From CAUZIR01 sp965250195 (GTDB lineage: Bacteria; Chloroflexota; Dehalococcoidia; Lucifugimonadales; UBA2962): DNA of 64,000 nt. Where the stretch lies: the NCBI GenBank assembly GCA_965250195.1, contig OZ252295.1, positions 1,612,001 to 1,676,000 on the forward strand, in the 5' to 3' direction. The notes beneath the pieces were generated by a model. The model had not been told where the DNA came from. It did not search any database and saw only the letters and a list, made by a program, of their open reading frames with translations. A program made the position numbers and the translations under genes. Shown here piece after piece: positions 1 to 8,967 of this stretch (position 1 is the first letter of the stretch; every line of letters starts with the position of its first letter).

Positions 1-1267
1 ACTCTCGCACCTGGCCTCCAACGGGACTGGCCGACGCCCCGCTCTCGGCGTAGGTGCCGTTGAAGGCGAAGTACGCCTGGTTCAGCTTGCGTATGTTGAA
101 CCCGTTGGCCTCGAACACCCCTCGGCGCGCTTCCATATAAGCCTCGGCGTCGACTGTCTTGCCGTCCGCCAGCAGTTCGTCGGTCCGCAATCGCGTGACG
201 CGCATTTCTGCCTGAAAATCAAAAGTTTTTTCTTTGTCTGGTTCGTCTGCAATAGACGACACTCTGATGTCTCGTTCGTCCGCTGGTTGCTCAGGCCCGA
301 CAAGGCCGCCGAGCATTACGAATGCCCGGTCGCCCATCTCCCGTCCTATCAGGTCCGCGATAGTCTCGTTAAGTGTCTGCATTTCCCCCGAGTCGAACAT
401 GTTGAAGCCCAGCGGCCGGAAAAACAGGTAGTGGTGCAACCACTCGTGCGCCGCCAACTGGAGCGTCCACCTCAGACCCCTGTCGCTGAAGATGGAGGCC
501 GGGTAGGTCGCCACTCCGCCGATGGGTATAACGAGCGCCGAGAGGTTTTGTTGGGCCTCCAGCGTTTCCTCGATGGCAACGCTTTCAGCGAGCGTTGTGC
601 TGGGTCTCAGCAATGCTTCGTCGCCCCGCTCTATACGGTCACGAGGCGAGGTGATCAGGGCGTAGGGCGGCCGGGTGAGCAAGAAGTCAACGGGCGGGAA
701 GATGAGGCCGCCAATGGAAGAAAGGCCCTCCTCAACGATGACCGCGCTTATGATGCCCTCGAGCGTCTCCTCGACGTCGGCCCGCAGGCGCTCCCGGCTT
801 CGGTCCAGGGCCTCCATCTGCGCTTTCAACTGCTCCAACTCAGCTTCGCTTTTTTCTCTTTTGCCTCTTCTCTCTCCGGCGTCCCCGTTCGCCAGCTCGT
901 CTGCGATCGCCAGCTCATCCGCGATCGCCGCTCGGGCGGCCGTCAGGGCGAAGTAATCGTCCACTTTCTGCGCTTTCTCGTCGGGAGTATCGGAGGCCCA
1001 GGGGAACACGGAGACGGCCCGGTGAACCCACTTGTCGAGGAAATTGGACAGCTCCCACTGCACCAGGCTGTAGAGGTGGGGGGATGCGACTCGCTCGGCG
1101 ACGTTGAGCCGCAATACGTCGGCGGTAAAAAGTATCGAGGACAAAAGCAGCAAGATCAGCAACGCCTTGGCGCCCTTCGAAAGAAAACTGCGCAATCGAA
1201 GTTTGGGACCCAGGCGCGGCCAACCCAGGCGGGGCCGAGTGCTAGACTCTGTGCTCTGAATTTCCAT
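1..1267 (-). CDS. Membrane-anchored protein with HEWLHH metallopeptidase-like motif, partial
   Basis: The minus strand is open from an ATG at 1267 to the left edge with no stop, so the C-terminus lies outside the window; at least 422 residues are present. The N-terminus is basic and is followed by one hydrophobic segment (about residues 34-50), giving a signal anchor. Residues about 115-160 are rich in Glu, Arg and Lys and look like a coiled coil (ERRGKREKSEAELEQLKAQ). Near residue 275 the motif AAHEWLHHYLFF resembles an HExxH zinc site, and a Glu-rich stretch about 20 residues later (ETIADLIGRE) could give a third ligand. These features suggest an extracytoplasmic zinc metallopeptidase, but I do not recognise the family. 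It is divergent from the oxidoreductase gene at 1346. Long open frames on the opposite strand are shadows of it. Confidence 0.75.
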   Translation of the reverse strand, partial: MEIQSTESSTRPRLGWPRLGPKLRLRSFLSKGAKALLILLLLSSILFTADVLRLNVAERVASPHLYSLVQWELSNFLDKWVHRAVSVFPWASDTPDEKAQKVDDYFALTAARAAIADELAIADELANGDAGERRGKREKSEAELEQLKAQMEALDRSRERLRADVEETLEGIISAVIVEEGLSSIGGLIFPPVDFLLTRPPYALITSPRDRIERGDEALLRPSTTLAESVAIEETLEAQQNLSALVIPIGGVATYPASIFSDRGLRWTLQLAAHEWLHHYLFFRPLGFNMFDSGEMQTLNETIADLIGREMGDRAFVMLGGLVGPEQPADERDIRVSSIADEPDKEKTFDFQAEMRVTRLRTDELLADGKTVDAEAYMEARRGVFEANGFNIRKLNQAYFAFNGTYAESGASASPVGGQVRE

Positions 1268-1345
1268 AGGCGTACCTATTTTATAAATACGCTCCCGCGC
1301 TAATAACGGTGTTGCCGGAAACACCCTATATAGGAGGACCGGACC

Positions 1346-2392
1346 GTGAGCCTATCCATTTGTTTTGTGGGATGCGGCGAGTACGCCAAAGACGTGCTGG
1401 ACCAGATCGACGCCGGTAAGCCGGACGGCATGGCGGTAGACGACATTGAGCTGTACTTCGCCAGCCGGGACGTGAGCAAGGCCGAGCAGTTCTGCAAACA
1501 GTACGGCGGCGTCGGCTTTTTCGGTTCTTACGAGGAGGCAGCAGCAGACGCACGAGTGGACGCGCTCTACTTCTTGACCCCCCATCACCTGCATTTGGAG
1601 GGCGCTCAGCTGGCTGTCAAGCATGGCAAGCAGGTCCTGATGGAAAAGCCCATCGGCCGCTATCCGGACGAGGCACGGGAACTGATCGAGACGGTCCGGG
1701 CCGCCGGGCTGACGCTGATGATCGCCGAGAACTTCCGCTTCGTGCCGACGGTGCTCAAGGCCAAGGAGCTGATAGAAGAAGGCGCCATCGGCGACGCGCG
1801 GCTGGTGCAGGTGCAACGTGAACTCGACGTCTTTACCGGGGGCGTCTTCGGTTCGGCGGACAATTTTGCCGCCGACGAGTGGCGCAATGACCCGGAGAAG
1901 GCCGGGGGAGGCCTGTTTCAGGACGGCGGCATCCATGACGTGGACGCCATGGTGAATCTGGGGGGCATGCCGACTACCGTCTACGCGGTCGTACCGACGG
2001 GCGACTCGGAACGGGCCGAGCGCCGTCAAGAGGACGGCATGGTGCTGACCGGGACGACGGCCGAAGGCACGATCGGGTTGATCCAGTTCTCGTTCGCCAC
2101 GCCCATCCAGGGCTACCGGGACAACGTGTGGGTGACGGGCTCGGCCGGGATGCTCAGCTTCGCCACCTTTGGGACCGAGGTGACGGTGGACACGCCGGAT
2201 GGGACGCGAGTCATCGGCACCGGCGATCACCGCAAGGGGATGGTGGGCATTTTCGAGGAATTCCGTGACGCCGTCGCAGAGGGCAGGGAGCCGCTGATGT
2301 CGGGAACCGAGGCGCTCAACGACCTGAACGTGGTGATGGCCGCCTACGAGTCGGTCAAGACGGGGCAGGCAGCGCCCGTGGTGAACGACTGA
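1346..2392 (+). CDS. Gfo/Idh/MocA family oxidoreductase
   Basis: A 348-residue NAD(P)-dependent oxidoreductase, normal length for the family. The Rossmann fold starts at residue 5 with a GCGEYA version of the GxGxxA loop. The family signature EKP is at residues 100-102, followed by the C-terminal alpha/beta substrate domain, with a conserved-looking GGGLFQDGGIHDVDA segment. The GTG start at 1346 is chosen because AGGAGG lies 8 nt upstream. Such enzymes oxidise or reduce sugars, inositols or related polyols; the substrate cannot be read from sequence. It stands alone, divergent from the gene on its left and convergent with the gene on its right. Confidence 0.9.
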   Translation: MSLSICFVGCGEYAKDVLDQIDAGKPDGMAVDDIELYFASRDVSKAEQFCKQYGGVGFFGSYEEAAADARVDALYFLTPHHLHLEGAQLAVKHGKQVLMEKPIGRYPDEARELIETVRAAGLTLMIAENFRFVPTVLKAKELIEEGAIGDARLVQVQRELDVFTGGVFGSADNFAADEWRNDPEKAGGGLFQDGGIHDVDAMVNLGGMPTTVYAVVPTGDSERAERRQEDGMVLTGTTAEGTIGLIQFSFATPIQGYRDNVWVTGSAGMLSFATFGTEVTVDTPDGTRVIGTGDHRKGMVGIFEEFRDAVAEGREPLMSGTEALNDLNVVMAAYESVKTGQAAPVVND

Positions 2393-2455
2393 GGCGTTTC
2401 GCCTGATTGACGCGAGGCCTTTTTGTCGGCCCGCAGGCGCGCTAGCGCTGGCGCC

Positions 2456-3160
2456 CTAACCGCGGCGAAATAGTGACAGGAACCGGTCCTGGTAGTGGTC
2501 GAACAGGCCCCAGCGGTCCAACTCGGCCTTCAGGCTGTCCCTGTCGCCGCCGCGCTCGGCCTGGCCAAACAATCGCTCGATGTCGTTGACGGCGGACCGG
2601 GGCGCACCCCCGAACGCCGCTTGGGGGTCCAGAAGGCCACGAGCTGACATTTCGCCGAGGTTGCCCTGGGCGGAGCGGGAAGTGAACTCGTAGATGAACT
2701 TGAGCAGCGCCACGTCCCACCATTCGTCAACACCGACCATCACGACGGACAGGTTCTCCTTGCGCTCGTCGAGGTCGTCGGAGATGCGGTGGGCGATCTC
2801 CGAGGCGTCCCCGGAGACGATGTCCATGTTTTCGGCGCTGTTTTTGTAGCGGTACAAGATGCCGGGGTGATTGGGTCCGTATGTAGACGAGGCATGACTG
2901 AGGTACTCGTAGGCCTCGGGGCTGAAGCCCTCCAGGTTCATTGCGTATGTGGGCGTGACTATTGCGGGCTTCTCGGCGATGACCCGGCCCTTTCGCACCA
3001 CACCCTCGGCCTTGTCGGGCACCATCTCCCGGTAGATGGGCTCGGTCACCACGTAATAAGAGATATTGGTGACTCCGAAGGTGGCGAGGTGCTGCTTGGG
3101 ATAGCGCACGACCCAAGTCTGCTCGACCGCGCGCATCCAGTCCCGTTGGTCTTCTATCAC
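2456..3160 (-). CDS. Conserved-looking hypothetical protein, 234 aa
   Basis: A soluble-looking 234-residue protein without signal peptide or membrane segment. It starts with MIEDQRDWMRAVEQTWVVRYP and has a central acidic segment (ISDDLDERKENLSVVMVG). The frame has normal codon use for the region and no competing frame. I do not recognise the family. The GTG start at 3160 has no clear ribosome site; an internal ATG at residue 9 is an alternative. It is divergent from the DUF503 gene, and the two probably share the spacer 3161-3235 for their promoters. Confidence 0.7.
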   Translation of the reverse strand: MIEDQRDWMRAVEQTWVVRYPKQHLATFGVTNISYYVVTEPIYREMVPDKAEGVVRKGRVIAEKPAIVTPTYAMNLEGFSPEAYEYLSHASSTYGPNHPGILYRYKNSAENMDIVSGDASEIAHRISDDLDERKENLSVVMVGVDEWWDVALLKFIYEFTSRSAQGNLGEMSARGLLDPQAAFGGAPRSAVNDIERLFGQAERGGDRDSLKAELDRWGLFDHYQDRFLSLFRRG

Positions 3161-3212
3161 CTACCGATTATAGCTCTGGCCCATTGCGGTTATAGGGAGG
3201 AAGCACCGGGCC

Positions 3213-3218
3213 TATAAT
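3213..3218 (+). promoter_or_regulatory. Putative -10 box (TATAAT) for the DUF503 gene
   Basis: A perfect TATAAT lies 17 nt before the ATG at 3236. A TTATAG at 3190-3195 sits at 17-nt spacing as a weak -35. If this is used, the leader would be only about ten bases. Confidence 0.4.
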
Positions 3219-3235
3219 GCACAAACGTTCTAATT

Positions 3236-3538
3236 ATGTTTGTTGCCGTAGCCTCCATCACTCTGCACATTCCGGAGAGCCACAGCCTTAAGGCCAAGCG
3301 CTGGGTGGTGCGGTCCCTGATAGAGCGCATCCGGGCAAGGTTCGATGTCTCGGTCGCCGAGACCGGGGGGCAGGGGAACTGGCAGAGCGCGAGCGTCGGC
3401 GTGGCCTGCGTCAGCGGGTCGGCCGAGATGGCGGAGGAGGTCGTGGGGCGGGTGCTGGCGTTCGTGGACTCGTCGTCGGCCGAGTTCGAGATGATAGAAC
3501 GGCACATCGAGACGATGTCGGGCTTCGATCGCGCTTGA
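3236..3538 (+). CDS. DUF503 domain protein (YlxP-like)
   Basis: A 100-residue protein matching the small DUF503 family from end to end: MFVAVASITLHIPESHSLKAK at the start (beta strand plus the SLKxKR motif), RFDVSVAETGGQGNWQSA in the middle, and a C-terminal helix. The family has a ferredoxin-like fold and no firmly known function; in many bacteria it lies near rbfA and infB. Here it stands 10 nt before the helicase gene on the same strand, so the two probably form an operon. Confidence 0.85.
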   Translation: MFVAVASITLHIPESHSLKAKRWVVRSLIERIRARFDVSVAETGGQGNWQSASVGVACVSGSAEMAEEVVGRVLAFVDSSSAEFEMIERHIETMSGFDRA

Positions 3539-3548
3539 ACGCTCCGTT

Positions 3549-5834
3549 TTGAATACTGGAGCCTTTCTCGAACACGTTCGGTCGCTGCCGTGGTACCGGG
3601 AGCAGATGACTCACGTCGAGGACATCCCGGCTCGTGAGCCGACATCCGGTGAACGGGCGCGACTGTTGCTGCCCGACTTGCAGGCGCGCCTGGACGATCA
3701 GGGCATCGCGGGGCTGTACTCCCACCAGGCCGAGGCTATCGACGCCGCACGGCGGGGCACCCACGTGATCGTCGCCACACCGGCCGCCTCCGGCAAGAGC
3801 CTGTGTTATCACTTGCCGGTGCTGGAGGCGCTGCTGGAGGATCGGTCGGCCACGGCGATGTATCTGTTTCCCACGAAGGCTCTCGCGCAAGATCAGGCCG
3901 CGGGGCTGGAACGCCTGACGCCCGAGAGGGCGAGGCTGCATAGCGGCGTATTCGACGGGGATACGCCCCGGGACGCCAGGGGCCAGATTCGGCGCAGCGC
4001 CAGGGTGGTGATCACCAACCCGGACATGCTGCACATGGGCATGCTGCCCAATCACCGCAACTGGTATCGGCTTTTTCGCAACCTGCGCTACGTGGTGATA
4101 GACGAGGCACACGTTTACCGGGGAGTCTTCGGCTCGCACGTGGCCAACGTGATCCGACGGCTGCGCCGCCTGTGCGCCCGCTTCGGTGCGGAGCCGACGT
4201 TCATCTTGTGCTCGGCGACGATCTCCAACCCGGCAGAGTACGCCGAGCGATTGTTGGGCCTGCCGGTGGCTGCGATAGAGACAGACGGCGCACCCTACGG
4301 CGGCAAGGATTTCGTGCTGTGGAACCCGCCCCAGATCGATATGGACGCCGGGGCCAAGCGGCGTACTACCAATACGGACGCCTCGCTGCTGATGACGGAG
4401 CTGCTCAAGCGCCGGGTCCGCACGCTGACGTTCGTGCGCTCCCGGCGGATGGCCGAGCTGTTGTATGTGTACGTCAGGGACCAGTTGAAATCCACCGTCC
4501 CCGAACTGGCCAAGAAGCTGGCGCCGTACCGGGCGAGTTATCTCGCGGAGGACAGGCGAAAGATCGAACGCGACCTGTTCTCGGGTAAGTTGCTCGGCCT
4601 CACTTCTACTACAGCAATGGAGCTTGGCATCGACGTGGGCGACCTGGACGCTACCATCCTCACCGGCTACCCAGGCAGCTTCGCCTCGACCTGGCAGCAG
4701 GCCGGTCGCAGCGGCCGACGCGGCGAGCGTGCTCTCACTGTGCTGGTGACCCAAGACGACCCGCTGGACCAGTATCTGATGCGCAACCCGTCGATGTTTT
4801 TCGGCAAGCCGTCGGAGGCGGTGCGTATCTCCCCCACCAACCCGTTCGTGCTCAAGCCGCACCTGCTGTGCGCCGCCTACGAGGCCCCGCTTACGCCGGA
4901 GGACGCCGATCTATTCGATACTGATATCACGGTAGAAGCTGACGAGCTGGTCGGCGATGGGCTGCTGCACAGGTCGGGAGAAAAGTGGCACCTGGAGCCG
5001 GAGGTGGACTTCCCGGCTGAGTCGGTCAACATCCGCTCTACGTCCTCTAGCTTTTTCACGCTGGTGGATAGAGATAGCGGCGCGATATTGGAGACGGTGC
5101 AGGAGGCGTCGGCCATGCTCCAACTCCATCCGGGGGCAGTGTATTTACACAAGGGCGAACCGTACGTCGTCGCCGACCTAGACCTGGAGACGAAGGTGGC
5201 CAGGGCGTTTCGCAGCGAGGTGGAATACTACACGCAGCCGTCGGACGTTACCGAGACCCGCATTCTTCAAGAGTTCAAGGACAAGCCCGCCGGTCGCACG
5301 ACGGCGCGTCTGGGCGAGGTCAACGTGACTACGACTGTCACCGGCTTCAGGCGGCTGTCACCGTTGTCAGGAGAGGTGCTGGGCGAAGAGTATGTCGAAC
5401 TGCCGCCGCGCAAGTTCAACACGGTCGGCCTGTGGTTCGGCGTGCCGCCCGACACGCTGCGCCAGGCACAAGCCGAAAAACTCGACCTGGCCGGGGCGCT
5501 GCATGCGATCGAGCACGCGGCTATCGGCGTGCTCCCGCTGTTCGCGATGTGCGACCGCAACGACATCGGCGGCATATCGACGCCGCTGCACCCGGACACG
5601 GGCAGGCCGCAGGTGTTCATTTACGACGGGACTCCCGGAGGGGTTGGAATCGCCGAGCACGGCTACGACATCATCGAAGGCCTGTGGAAGGTGACGCTTG
5701 ACGTGATCGCCGGGTGCGGGTGTGACGAGGGCTGTCCTGGCTGCATCCACTCGCCGAAATGCGGGTCGGGGAATCGGCCGCTGGACAAGGGCGGGGCCGT
5801 GACCATACTCCGAGGTATTCTCGGTCAGACGTAG
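3549..5834 (+). CDS. DEAD/DEAH-box helicase with C-terminal Zn-binding DUF1998 region (MrfA/YprA-like)
   Basis: A 761-residue superfamily 2 helicase. Motif I is TPAASGKS at about residue 77, the DEAH box is VVIDEAHVYRG near 184, motif III is LCSATI, and the RecA2 domain ends with QQAGRSGRRGE. The last hundred residues carry the four-cysteine cluster CGCDEGCPGCIHSPKCGSG (about 721-739), the hallmark of the YprA/MrfA group with the DUF1998 domain. Bacillus MrfA acts in mitomycin C repair as a 3'-5' helicase; this gene probably has a similar DNA repair role (family inference). The start taken is TTG at 3549; an ATG 19 codons later is possible. It lies 10 nt after the DUF503 gene. Confidence 0.9.
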   Translation: MNTGAFLEHVRSLPWYREQMTHVEDIPAREPTSGERARLLLPDLQARLDDQGIAGLYSHQAEAIDAARRGTHVIVATPAASGKSLCYHLPVLEALLEDRSATAMYLFPTKALAQDQAAGLERLTPERARLHSGVFDGDTPRDARGQIRRSARVVITNPDMLHMGMLPNHRNWYRLFRNLRYVVIDEAHVYRGVFGSHVANVIRRLRRLCARFGAEPTFILCSATISNPAEYAERLLGLPVAAIETDGAPYGGKDFVLWNPPQIDMDAGAKRRTTNTDASLLMTELLKRRVRTLTFVRSRRMAELLYVYVRDQLKSTVPELAKKLAPYRASYLAEDRRKIERDLFSGKLLGLTSTTAMELGIDVGDLDATILTGYPGSFASTWQQAGRSGRRGERALTVLVTQDDPLDQYLMRNPSMFFGKPSEAVRISPTNPFVLKPHLLCAAYEAPLTPEDADLFDTDITVEADELVGDGLLHRSGEKWHLEPEVDFPAESVNIRSTSSSFFTLVDRDSGAILETVQEASAMLQLHPGAVYLHKGEPYVVADLDLETKVARAFRSEVEYYTQPSDVTETRILQEFKDKPAGRTTARLGEVNVTTTVTGFRRLSPLSGEVLGEEYVELPPRKFNTVGLWFGVPPDTLRQAQAEKLDLAGALHAIEHAAIGVLPLFAMCDRNDIGGISTPLHPDTGRPQVFIYDGTPGGVGIAEHGYDIIEGLWKVTLDVIAGCGCDEGCPGCIHSPKCGSGNRPLDKGGAVTILRGILGQT

Positions 5835-5901
5835 CCTGGGGCCGACGCCCTGCGTCCGGCCCCGATGCGGTGGAGGGCCAGTGTGCTGTTATGTGGGCCC
5901 G

Positions 5902-5910
5902 TGCTATCCT
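5902..5910 (+). promoter_or_regulatory. Extended -10 (TGCTATCCT) for tRNA-Pro
   Basis: TG-C-TATCCT sits 11 nt before the first base of the tRNA. No clear -35 is visible, which is common for extended -10 promoters. Confidence 0.35.
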
Positions 5911-5921
5911 TCAGATACGGT

Positions 5922-5998
5922 CGGGGTGTGGCGCAGCATGGTAGCGCACCTGCCTGGGGGGCAGGGGGTCGCCGGTTCGAATCCGGCCACCCCGACCA
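5922..5998 (+). tRNA. tRNA-Pro (anticodon GGG)
   Basis: A full cloverleaf is seen. The acceptor CGGGGTG (5922-5928) pairs with CACCCCG (5988-5994), the D stem is GCGC/GCGC, and the anticodon stem CCTGC/GCAGG closes the loop CTGGGGG, giving anticodon GGG. The T arm CCGGTTCGAATCCGG is standard, and CCA is encoded at 5996-5998. The accessory patch with the broken HtrA-like gene begins just downstream. Confidence 0.95.
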
Positions 5999-6018
5999 CC
6001 GTTAGTACAGTCTTTAGA

Positions 6019-6048
6019 CGGCTCGCCACCCGGCGGGCCGTTTTCTTT
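6019..6048 (+). terminator. Rho-independent terminator after tRNA-Pro
   Basis: CGGCTCGCC (6019-6027), loop ACCC, GGCGGGCCG (6032-6040): nine pairs with one G-T, followed by TTTTCTTT. Well placed 20 nt past the tRNA. Confidence 0.75.
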
Positions 6049-6311
6049 GTGGACCCCGATTCACCGGCTTGATGGCAACACTGACGGCAACCGGGCTCCA
6101 AAACGCCTGAACCCCAGAGAGTCCATGGCCTGTCCTTGCTCCCCTCCTGACTTTGAAGTGGGGGAGGGGGTGCGTACCTTCCTCGAAACAGGACCAACCG
6201 GTCAACCGCTGAGAGTGAGCGCGTGCCAAAGGCTCTCCTGGGTTGCGCGACCGTTGCCCGCCCCACGGCAACCGTGGGCAACCGTTCAACCGCAAAGCCT
6301 CTCTGGCCCCG

Positions 6312-6322
6312 CCGGTTGGGCC
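6312..6322 (+). repeat. Dispersed repeat, copy 1 (variant CCGGTTGGGCC)
   Basis: One mismatch to the core CCGGTTGAGCC seen at several accessory gene borders; preceded by GGCCCCG, like other copies. Confidence 0.4.
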
Positions 6323-6428
6323 TGGGGGCACCCCTATTTATCTAGATGTGCCCCCTCGCACGAAAGTTTTGATTTTTTTCACCGCTCACACCGCGGGGGA
6401 GCCGACGCGCCAGCCCATAAAGGCACGA

Positions 6429-6440
6429 CCGGTTGAGCCA
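6429..6440 (+). repeat. Dispersed repeat, copy 2 (CCGGTTGAGCCA)
   Basis: Exact core followed by GGGCGG. It lies 229 nt upstream of the HtrA-like gene; the matching copy at 8934 lies beyond the gene in the same orientation. Confidence 0.6.
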
Positions 6441-6668
6441 GGGCGGGGCCTTATAGGGGCTAGGAATTGCAAACGATACGGGCACGATTCGATCCCGGTG
6501 ACCTCTGATATTCATGGCCGCCTGTTTACAACGGCGCAGTCACAGTGAGCGAAGAGTATTGATATACAGCTGGCAGGGGGTTTCGGCTTCTGATGGGTCA
6601 GGTGCGTCGACAGGTCGAGTGTATGATCTGGCCAGTTGTGACGGACGCCGTGGTAGCTGGAGGCGACA

Positions 6669-8602
6669 ATGCGGGCACGGGCTTGGCTCTTAAGGGTGCC
6701 AGTAAACTTGAGCAGCTTCCTGATTGTTGGGGTATTGTTCGCAGTTCTCGCGACGGCCTGCGTGAACCCGAATGACAACGCCACCGCTCGCCTTCAGGCG
6801 ACAATCTCGGCAATGGAAAACGACGCCACCGCTCGCCTTCAGGCGACAGTCTCGGCACTGGAAGCAGAATTAGGTAACCGTTCCGACGCACCGTCCCCCA
6901 GTCCAACGCCGATTCCTCCCGATCCGACGCCGACTCACACTCCGACGGTAACACCGAGTCCAACACCCACGGTAAGTCCAACACCCACGGTGACTCCGAC
7001 TCCCACGCCGTCGCCCACTCCGACGCCACCAGGCCCGACGGTCACTCCCACCTTGGCCGACACTGTGGATATCGTCGAGCAGTCGGTCGTGCGGATTGTC
7101 ACAGAAACGGGAACCGGCACGGGCTTCATCGTCGACAGTGATGGGTTCATTGTGACCAACGCACACATGGTCGAGAGATACGAAGAGGTCACAGTGGTTC
7201 TCGGAGGCAGATTCGAATTTGTTGGCGAGGTAATCGGCCTCGACGAAGAACTGGACCTTGCGGTCGTAAAGATAGAAACGAGAACTCCAGTCACAGCACT
7301 CAAGATTTCGGACAGCGACCTTGTTCGGCCTGGCTAGGAGGTGCTGGTAATCGGATTTCCGCTCGGGTTCTTAGGTAATGAACCGACCGTCACTCAAGGG
7401 ATCGTGTCGTCCCAACGCACTTTCGGGATCACCGAGTATCTCCAAACCGACGCGGCTATTAATCCAGGCAACAGCGGTGGCCCAATGATCACGACTGGGG
7501 GGCAAGTGGTGGGAGTGGCCTCCGCCAGGGTTATTGGGGACGCTTCTGAACCAATCCAAGGCGTGGGTTCGGCGATTTCTAGCAATCAATTGGTGGAGGC
7601 CCTCCCGTCCCTAATGGCGGGGGGAATGATCCTTCTAGGCCCGGACGCGTCCGATGGCGACACCGAAGTGGCGGGAGAAGATCCTGTTGATACATCTGGG
7701 TGGTTAACCTACGTCAATGGACTAACCGGTTACTCGTTCTCGTATCCACCCGGCTGGGTCATCGATGATGAGGACCTCAACGAAGTTCTGTTCGAAAGCC
7801 CGGATTTGGCATTGAGATTCGTCGTATGGGTGTTCGACACGTGGACTGCTGACTACCAAGTATTTATGTCAACTCTAGTAGATCAACGAAGAGACGAAAC
7901 CCCGGGGGTAGAGGTGCTAGAACAAGGCCCTACCAACTCAGCTTCGGGTGACGAAGGCGAGTTTATCCTTTTCCGAAATCCAGAAAAGGATGGGTTTTGC
8001 GAGTTTATCCGTGCCGAATTCATTGTGATCGGATCAATCGACACATTCCAACCATCAGGGAATAATTGCACCGATGCTTCAGATTCTGAAGTAGCAGTTT
8101 GGTCGGCGGTGTTCTCTTCCTTCGACGTGCCAGACAGCGCATTTGTCGCGGCGACCGCTGGCTACACAAATCCAAAGTACGGTTATTCACTGACACTCCC
8201 CAGGAGTTGGGATGTGGACGCGGCGAATTTGAACGCCGTAACGGTGGACGCGGATGAACAGGAGACGACTGCCGCCGAAATCTATCTATGGACATTTCCG
8301 GATTCTTTCGGACTAACGATCGATGACTGGCTGGACCAAACTATCGAATTTAGGAGGTCTAAAGCGACCTTCGGTTTCAACATCATTGGACAAGCCAATG
8401 TGGACTGGATTCCAGGTGTCGACGCCCGGCTCGTGCAGTACGAAAGAGGGGGGGCTCGGAATTCTGTGACGTTGATGTGACGCTACTAGTGTTCGTTAGA
8501 AACGACGTTGCTTATGAGTTCCTGGCGAGTAGCTGTGATGGGGCTGATATGGAGTTCAGAGATGAGTTGTTCAGTGCCCTGCTCTCAGTCCGGTTTAAGT
8601 AG
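6669..8602 (+). pseudogene. HtrA/DegP-like trypsin-family lipoprotein with two C-terminal repeat domains, interrupted by amber and frameshift
   Basis: The start ATG at 6669 has GGAGG 5 nt upstream. The N-terminus is a lipoprotein signal (AVLATAC), then two 15-residue repeats (NATARLQATISAMEN type), then a Pro/Thr linker. The trypsin-like domain keeps its triad: His in TNAHMV, Asp in LDLAVVKIE, Ser in NPGNSGGPM. After SDLVRPG the frame meets TAG (7335-7337) and resumes at once with EVLVIGFPLG, a normal HtrA sequence. Two PsbP-like beta domains follow, starting YVNGLTGYSFSYPPGW and YTNPKYGYSLTLPRSW. At a run of seven G (8448-8454) the frame shifts by one base; reading on in the other frame gives DVTLLVFVRNDVAYEFL and ends at TAG 8600-8602. 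Two lesions point to decay, though sequence error is possible. No PDZ domain is seen. Confidence 0.75.
6780..6869 (+). repeat. Two 45-bp tandem repeats inside the HtrA-like gene
   Basis: CCACCGCTCGCCTTCAGGCG occurs at 6781 and again 45 bp later at 6826 with the flanks conserved. This encodes the doubled 15-residue heptad-like unit before the Pro/Thr linker. Confidence 0.8.
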
Positions 8603-8967
8603 TCAATGAAATTGACCCTGGAACGTGCTGAATCTGACCGCTTACTTGCTCCCTCCCAACTCCCGGCAATTACCACCGGTAAAGCCTGTCAAACGATATA
8701 CCGTAAGGATCGGATCACTGTCGCCCCATGAACGGCCAGCATGCGCCCCACGGATGCCCGGGTCCGTTCCGTAACTACCCTGAGCGGTAGAAAGGCCAAA
8801 CAACGCGCGCGTAGGTGTCAGAGCCGTTCCGCATACCTCAAGATCGACCTCACCGATATTCCTGACTCTCTCTGCGCTTGGCGCTGGCTGATCTCCCCAC
8901 GGAGTAGGCGCGGCAGACACGGCTGGTCGGCTGCCGGTTGAGCCAGGGCGGCCGGTTGCTTGCCCGG
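8603..8967. other. 365-base stretch without a convincing gene
   Basis: It lies between the end of the broken HtrA-like gene and the convergent M23-like gene. Short open frames here lack ribosome sites and credible products. It contains a copy of the dispersed repeat near its right end (8934). Confidence 0.5.
8934..8945 (+). repeat. Dispersed repeat, copy 3 (CCGGTTGAGCCA)
   Basis: Exact core, followed by GGGCGGCC as in copy 2. It stands 23 bp before the stop codon of the next, convergent gene and marks the right border of the HtrA-like patch. Confidence 0.6.

Larger units (their letters stand above)
5999..6668. other. 670-base stretch without a convincing gene
   Basis: Apart from the terminator, I see no coding frame with a start, a ribosome site and a credible protein. 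The stretch holds two copies of the dispersed CCGGTTGAGCC-type repeat (6312 and 6429) and a T-rich run near 6368. It lies between tRNA-Pro and the broken HtrA-like gene and looks like accessory or remnant DNA. Confidence 0.5.

Noticed and set aside
287..1303. A 338-residue plus-strand protein at the left end
   Set aside because: It is antisense to the membrane protein on the minus strand, which has a signal anchor and a sensible protein sequence; the plus frame is Arg/Gln-rich and non-globular.
3411..4862. A 483-residue minus-strand frame
   Set aside because: It overlaps the helicase gene, whose motifs are all present; the antisense product is typical high-GC shadow sequence.
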